From Hetaerina americana (taxonomy: Eukaryota > Arthropoda > Insecta > Odonata > Calopterygidae), in the NCBI GenBank assembly GCA_022747635.1, contig JAKTNV010000014.1, positions 11,903,110 through 11,967,109 on the forward strand: DNA of 64,000 bases, given 5' to 3'. A program made the position numbers and the translations under genes. Positions 51,501-57,500 of this stretch are shown here, in pieces. A model generated the notes under the pieces. The model made no database searches. It was given only the letters and a program-made list of their open reading frames with translations, and was not told where the DNA came from. The number at the start of each line of letters is the position of its first letter. Within the stretch, counting starts at the first letter, position 1.

Positions 51501-54500
51501 CCATATGGATGAATATGCATGATATATTTTTGAATTTATCAAATTCAAACTAAATAAACTAGCTGTTTTTACAAGCATTTCATTCCCATATCTTGGATAT
51601 TTTTTTATCTACTGGAGGAAGTAAGGAAGCTCTATCCAGTTACATGCCTATGATGTTCCTTTGCGCTAATTTTTTCATCAATACAATGGTATCACATGTT
51701 CCCCCCCCTTTCCAAACCCAGAGGAATCTTGGCATACTTAGTTAATTGCACTACTCTGTAACTTCCTATTGATGATTCTTAGAACTACTTTTGTATCCTA
51801 TCTCTGCTGCATGTGAAATCAAACTTAATATCCTTTAATCCACGCATAATACCAATTTTCTCTTTTTTGGTATGGGCATCAAACTCGATCTAAGGAAATC
51901 CTCTGGACAAACTCTTTCTCCATGAACACTGCATGCGAGCTCTAAGAACCATCCCTAAGACCACCTCCTTATGATAGGGGAGGTTTGTGAACTCTTCTGA
52001 CCCAGAGAGCTACACTGGCAGGACTTACGCTCCTAGTAGGGCCACCAATACCAGGCAAGTCAAAGGGTAGGAAAGAGACTAAAGAGTGGTCACTGGTCAT
52101 CCAGGATGAAACTGAGCATAAATCTGGTAGCCTAGTCTAGTAAACACAACTACACTCAATAGTATCAAAAGTTTAAGCCAGATGAGAAAAATTATATTAA
52201 TGACCATAGCAATTGAAAGGGCAAACGATTTGGAAAAGTGAAGACAACAGGTGATATAGAATGTCAAGAGGTTAAGGGAGAGAAATTGTGGTGAGCATCA
52301 CAGTGATTAACAATGGAGGAAAGCTCCATAATTAAGTATCTATGTATATTTTTATACTAAAAAAATTGAATAAAAAATACTGATGGAATTTACATTCAGT
52401 AAAATCACTTTATAATAATTATCTTTTCTTAAAGATGTAGTCAAACTGCATCTAAATCTTTAGATATAGAATGCAGGTCACGGATTAGGGTGATGTGAAG
52501 GTAATACTGTAAACAAAGATAATGATTTATTGACTATACTTGGCGAGCTAAAACATTTGCACTAAGTTCACTTCATCTAATTTCAGAATACTTATTCTAA
52601 TACAACTCAGTAATGCTAGAATTGAAAAGTGAGAATACTGGTACAAAATTAGAATGAGAGTATTGGTCCAATGGCATCATTACCCCACGAAGTATTCGAT
52701 CCCCAAATTTTAACTTCTTAATTCTCATCATATGAATATAAAAGCATTAAAAAAATTCATGCATAGACATACCTTTATGTTATTGTAAACATCTGAATTT
52801 CTAAGGAGATCTCTGGTATCATTTATAAGCTCGGTAAACTGTGTGATGTTGTTGAAATAATTTGAGAATAGCGTTCCCAGGTGTCCCGTGCTAAGTGTGA
52901 GGTTGTTTTTTACCCCAAATGTGAAGCCACCATATCTAAAAAGAAACAAATCAATGACAGAGGGCTTCATGGGTGCAGCAAAAGGGAGACAAATAATAAA
53001 ATAACAGTATATTTTTATGCATAATTATTTGTGAATGAGGTGGCATGGTGGAATGCTGGGAAGAGTGTTTGGCTATAGACTGACACGATCCTTGGTTAAA
53101 AGCCCTTCTTCCAGCTAAATCCTTGCTGTGAGATGGTTATGAGGACTTTTGAAAGAAACTGTTCACCTAATTATGTCCATTTTACATGGAATAGAGCTTA
53201 TTACTTGGTAAGCTCTACCCTTTTCTATCCCAACCAACTTCAGGCTGAGGACTTTAATCAGAAAGCAAGTAAATTATTAGAGAATTATTTCAGAACCTTC
53301 TACAAAGTGATCCCTTGTATGACAGTCCAATCATAGCAGTGAATGCCAGTAATTTATCAATGTCAAACCACTGCTCATTAAAGAGTATAACATATATGAA
53401 ATGAAGCATAGAATCTTCTTTGAAAGTAATTTACATTGCTGAATTTTAAAGATTTCCAAGACAAAGATATTACACCAACTTATATTGTGAAGTTTAAATC
53501 AAATAATAATGCCAACTTATTCAATTTCAGCAAATCATTTAAAACATGTACATTTATTGGAAAAAATACTGATTTACAACTCCCGAGTAAATAAAGGCAA
53601 AATTTATGGAGACCTTTCATTAGTTGGAACTAATATTGTTAAATGTAAAATTTCTACATCTTGTTTTCCCCATAGTATAACCTCCAACAAATGGTTCTTA
53701 ATAAAAAGCAACTATTGAAATCAAATAAATATCAGTATGGTCATTATATGCTGTGATGCATAAACTTTGAAAATAGACTTGCAGATGACGAAGATTATTT
53801 TCCTACAGTGCAATCAGGATGAAAGCACTTTCATTTCAAATAACAAGTATCTAGTGAAGTTTATACATACATATATAAAATATAATAAAAATTGAGCGTG
53901 TATTGACAGTATGAACTTGTTATGTAGAAGTAAATCTAAATGTAACCAGCATAATAAAAAGTAAGTGCATAGATACAATGGAGTAACATTTGTTTTAAAA
54001 AGTGCCTGATCAAAGTACCATGAAATATAGGGATGATTAATCATTTAACATTATACAACGATGAACTTTGCTAGGCTTTATTGATTGGGTATCCACCGTT
54101 ACAAAAGACAATTATCCTGATACTAAAGCCAATCAAAATGATTCAAAAGACTTCATCTCAATTCTATTTAGAGTATTTCAAACAAACACCAAATACTGAT
54201 TACATTATATTGGTACACAAAATAAATATGCGCAACAAGAAAATTCACAGCAAAGTAAGCTTACCTCATTTTAAAGTAGTCTTTACTTGTCTTCACTAGC
54301 CAGTCTGATATATTTCTTCCAGTCATATTCAGCATGTAATCCCCAGTGCAAGCCTTTTGAAAAAAACTATAATTATTCCAAAATACAGAAGAAATACATG
54401 CACCCTGTATTTTTAGATGATTTGATTTAAACAGGAAATAAATACCTCATGTTTGCATATGAAATGGCACTGTATTAAGTAGGCCACTGACATTTGAAAA

Positions 54501-57500
54501 CCTCATATTAAACATTCTTAAATTATACCTTGTACGAGTAATATTTTGTTTTACATACAGGTATACCCGTACGAGTAGTATGTACGAGTAATATTTTACA
54601 TACTGTATATACCACAAAACTTTATCAATTGGCAATCTTTTTCATAAAACAATCACAGTTATGTGACTCACAGACTACTTGGCTAACACTTAATTGAATA
54701 CACAAATATTATCAATTCTGCTGTTATATATCTATAAAATAGGATCGCGGTAGTCCAGGGCTACAGCGTTGGACTACTGACCAGAGGCCCCAGGTTCAAT
54801 TCCCAGGCAAGCCTCTCTGGGCACCCTCAGCTATACTCATGCTATGCAATTTTTTGGGTACCAGATCTTCCTGGGAAACCATAACCGGCACAGGGAAAGG
54901 AACTACCTTCCCTACCCTGAAGGGTGAATTTCAAATGCTGTCGGACTTGGTACTGGGTAAACTCTTACCATCACCTAACAAACCGACTTTCGAACTGATT
55001 AGAGTGTTTATGGTTTTACATCTATAAAATTTATACTTATTCTCTATTAATTTGAAATTAGTATACAAATATTGATAAAAATGAGTGATGATTTATTGTT
55101 CCCAAAAAGCTACAGGATGCACTGGAATTTTGGATAAAAGGTATTGAATTTTTTTAAATGAACAGGGAGAGAAAAATTGTATTTTTAAAACTGTGGCAGT
55201 CTGAGTGACCACATGTTTGCAGTCATGAGCTAAATCAAAATGCTATTCTGATGTTATTTAGGTAGAATACCACTGAAATTTATCAATTTAGAAATTTCAG
55301 AAATTTATATTGTATGTGCATGTTAAAGCCGATGTTCATGGGTTTGTACCAAACACTTATGTAACTATGAGCATCTATTCTTTTATGTATCTTAACTGAG
55401 CCTGTGTCTTTGCTCCTCATTTTGACGTGCCTTATATCATGTACATACTCCACCCACCTGGTATTTTTGTATTGTGATCTCTGGGCAAATAAAAAGTAAT
55501 AATAATAATAATAATAACATATTAACAGATGACATAGTTTCAGGTGTAACATGGTGGAAATCCAGAACGATGAAAGAAGATACTTTGCTTTTCCACATAG
55601 AATTTTTTTATTATGACCTCGGTTTTGTTACAGCTTAAGATGTTCAGGTGTTAACCTGAAGATATTATGCTATCACAAAACCAAAGTTGTAATAAAAAAA
55701 TTCTAATCAGAAAAGCAAAGTGTCTTCTTTCATCATAACATATAAACAGTTTTTCAACTTGAAAATACTGAACTAAACAAGAATGTGTGTGTGTGTGTAT
55801 ACGAAAGAAATTGGTGGTAAATAAGAACTAATGAAATAAAGATAATATTGCTAAATTACCACTGCTTGAGGTGGATGGGGGCCTCCAGCACCAACAGGAC
55901 ACTGCTGGCTACCGATCGCACATGAGCAATCAGGCGATGAATAATTACCAGGATGTGGACTAGGTTTGGGATCCCAATGATCTGCTTTCCCATGGCAATA
56001 TGAATCTCTATTGAAAGGAAAAATGAACTTATATTGACAATACAAGGAAATATTTCGGTTGAAGATAAAATGGCATTTCATCTATATTAAGATTACCTTC
56101 TGTCATTGTCATTAACAACACACTTGGCACCCATTCCTGTGTCTCCAAGCAATCCAGCCTCCAATATCTGGGCTGTTGAGTTTGTGATGGAAGGATTATC
56201 ATTTGAAAAGAATACATAATTTGGGGGGCCATAGAGCCAAGGGGAGAGTGGAAGAGGAGGCTCCTGCCTGAGCCCTGGCTGGAAGACGGTAAATACCAAT
56301 GCTAGGCAAACAAAGATGGCCGGCAAGACTATCTATTTTTTGGATGAAAATAGAAAGAACAATTATGAATGCATGGATCATAAATGATTGCAATACACAT
56401 ATTAGAGCTCTATTAAGAAAACAATTGAGGAAATTCTAAACGTGTGTTAATTCCTGAGAATCAGCAATGAGTTTTACCCTTGTTGTTTAGTACACTGAGT
56501 ACATCTGTCATTTGTGCCTTGTAAAAATGACAGATGGCATTAAGCTATTATTACATTATACCCAATTACACCAATATATTGCATTACTGCAATAAGATGC
56601 TATTTCATTGGGTAAATAATGACAACATTATCTAAATGACAATGTGGCAAGTTATAAAGATATTTCCTAATATTCATTACTTTTACATTCCCTAAGTAAT
56701 CATTTGCCTTGCTCTCCATCCATTTGTTGATGATCCTGAGAACCACTTACACTGCATGGGAAATCAAACTAATTGTCCTGTACTCCTCAGATGATGTCGC
56801 CTTTACCTTTTTCGGAATAGGAACTAACACTGATCTCACTAAGTCTTCCGGCCAGATTCCTACCTCATAGATGCTACAAATCAGTCCATATAGTCTCTTC
56901 CTACCACATTTTCCTAAATATTTTAGAAGTTCCGCAGGAATGTTGTCTACCCCCACGGCCTTATTTGATTTCATCTCTCTTAATAACCTTGCTATCTCAT
57001 TGTCAAGTATGTCTGGACCTAAGCTATCTTCCTCTACATCATGTTCTCTTTCTATGTCTAACCTTGCTGACCTAAGTTCTTTGCCATACAGTTTTTCTGT
57101 AATTTCATCCTCTCTCTCTTCGATCTTGTCCGTTTTGACTATTATTTTACCTGACTTAACTCCAACTGTTAGCACAGATCTTCCCTTCTTACTTCCCAAT
57201 AGTGATTTAACCTTGCTGTATAGCGCCCCAATTTGACCCTTCTTCTCCAAACTTTCCATATCCTTGCACTGAATCTTCCACCATGCTTCTTTCTCTTTAT
57301 TTTTTCCCCATCTCAATCCATTATTTAACTCTTTGTACTTCCTTTCGCCTAACTCTGTGCTTACATTCTTCTATTTTCTCCTCTCGTCCATCTTTGTAAC
57401 CAACCCATCTGTGAGCCATGGTTTCCTTGTCCTTTTCCCATTAACGGTTCCTATGGTTTTTTTGTGGCTTTCAATATCCCTTTTTTGATATATTCCCATT

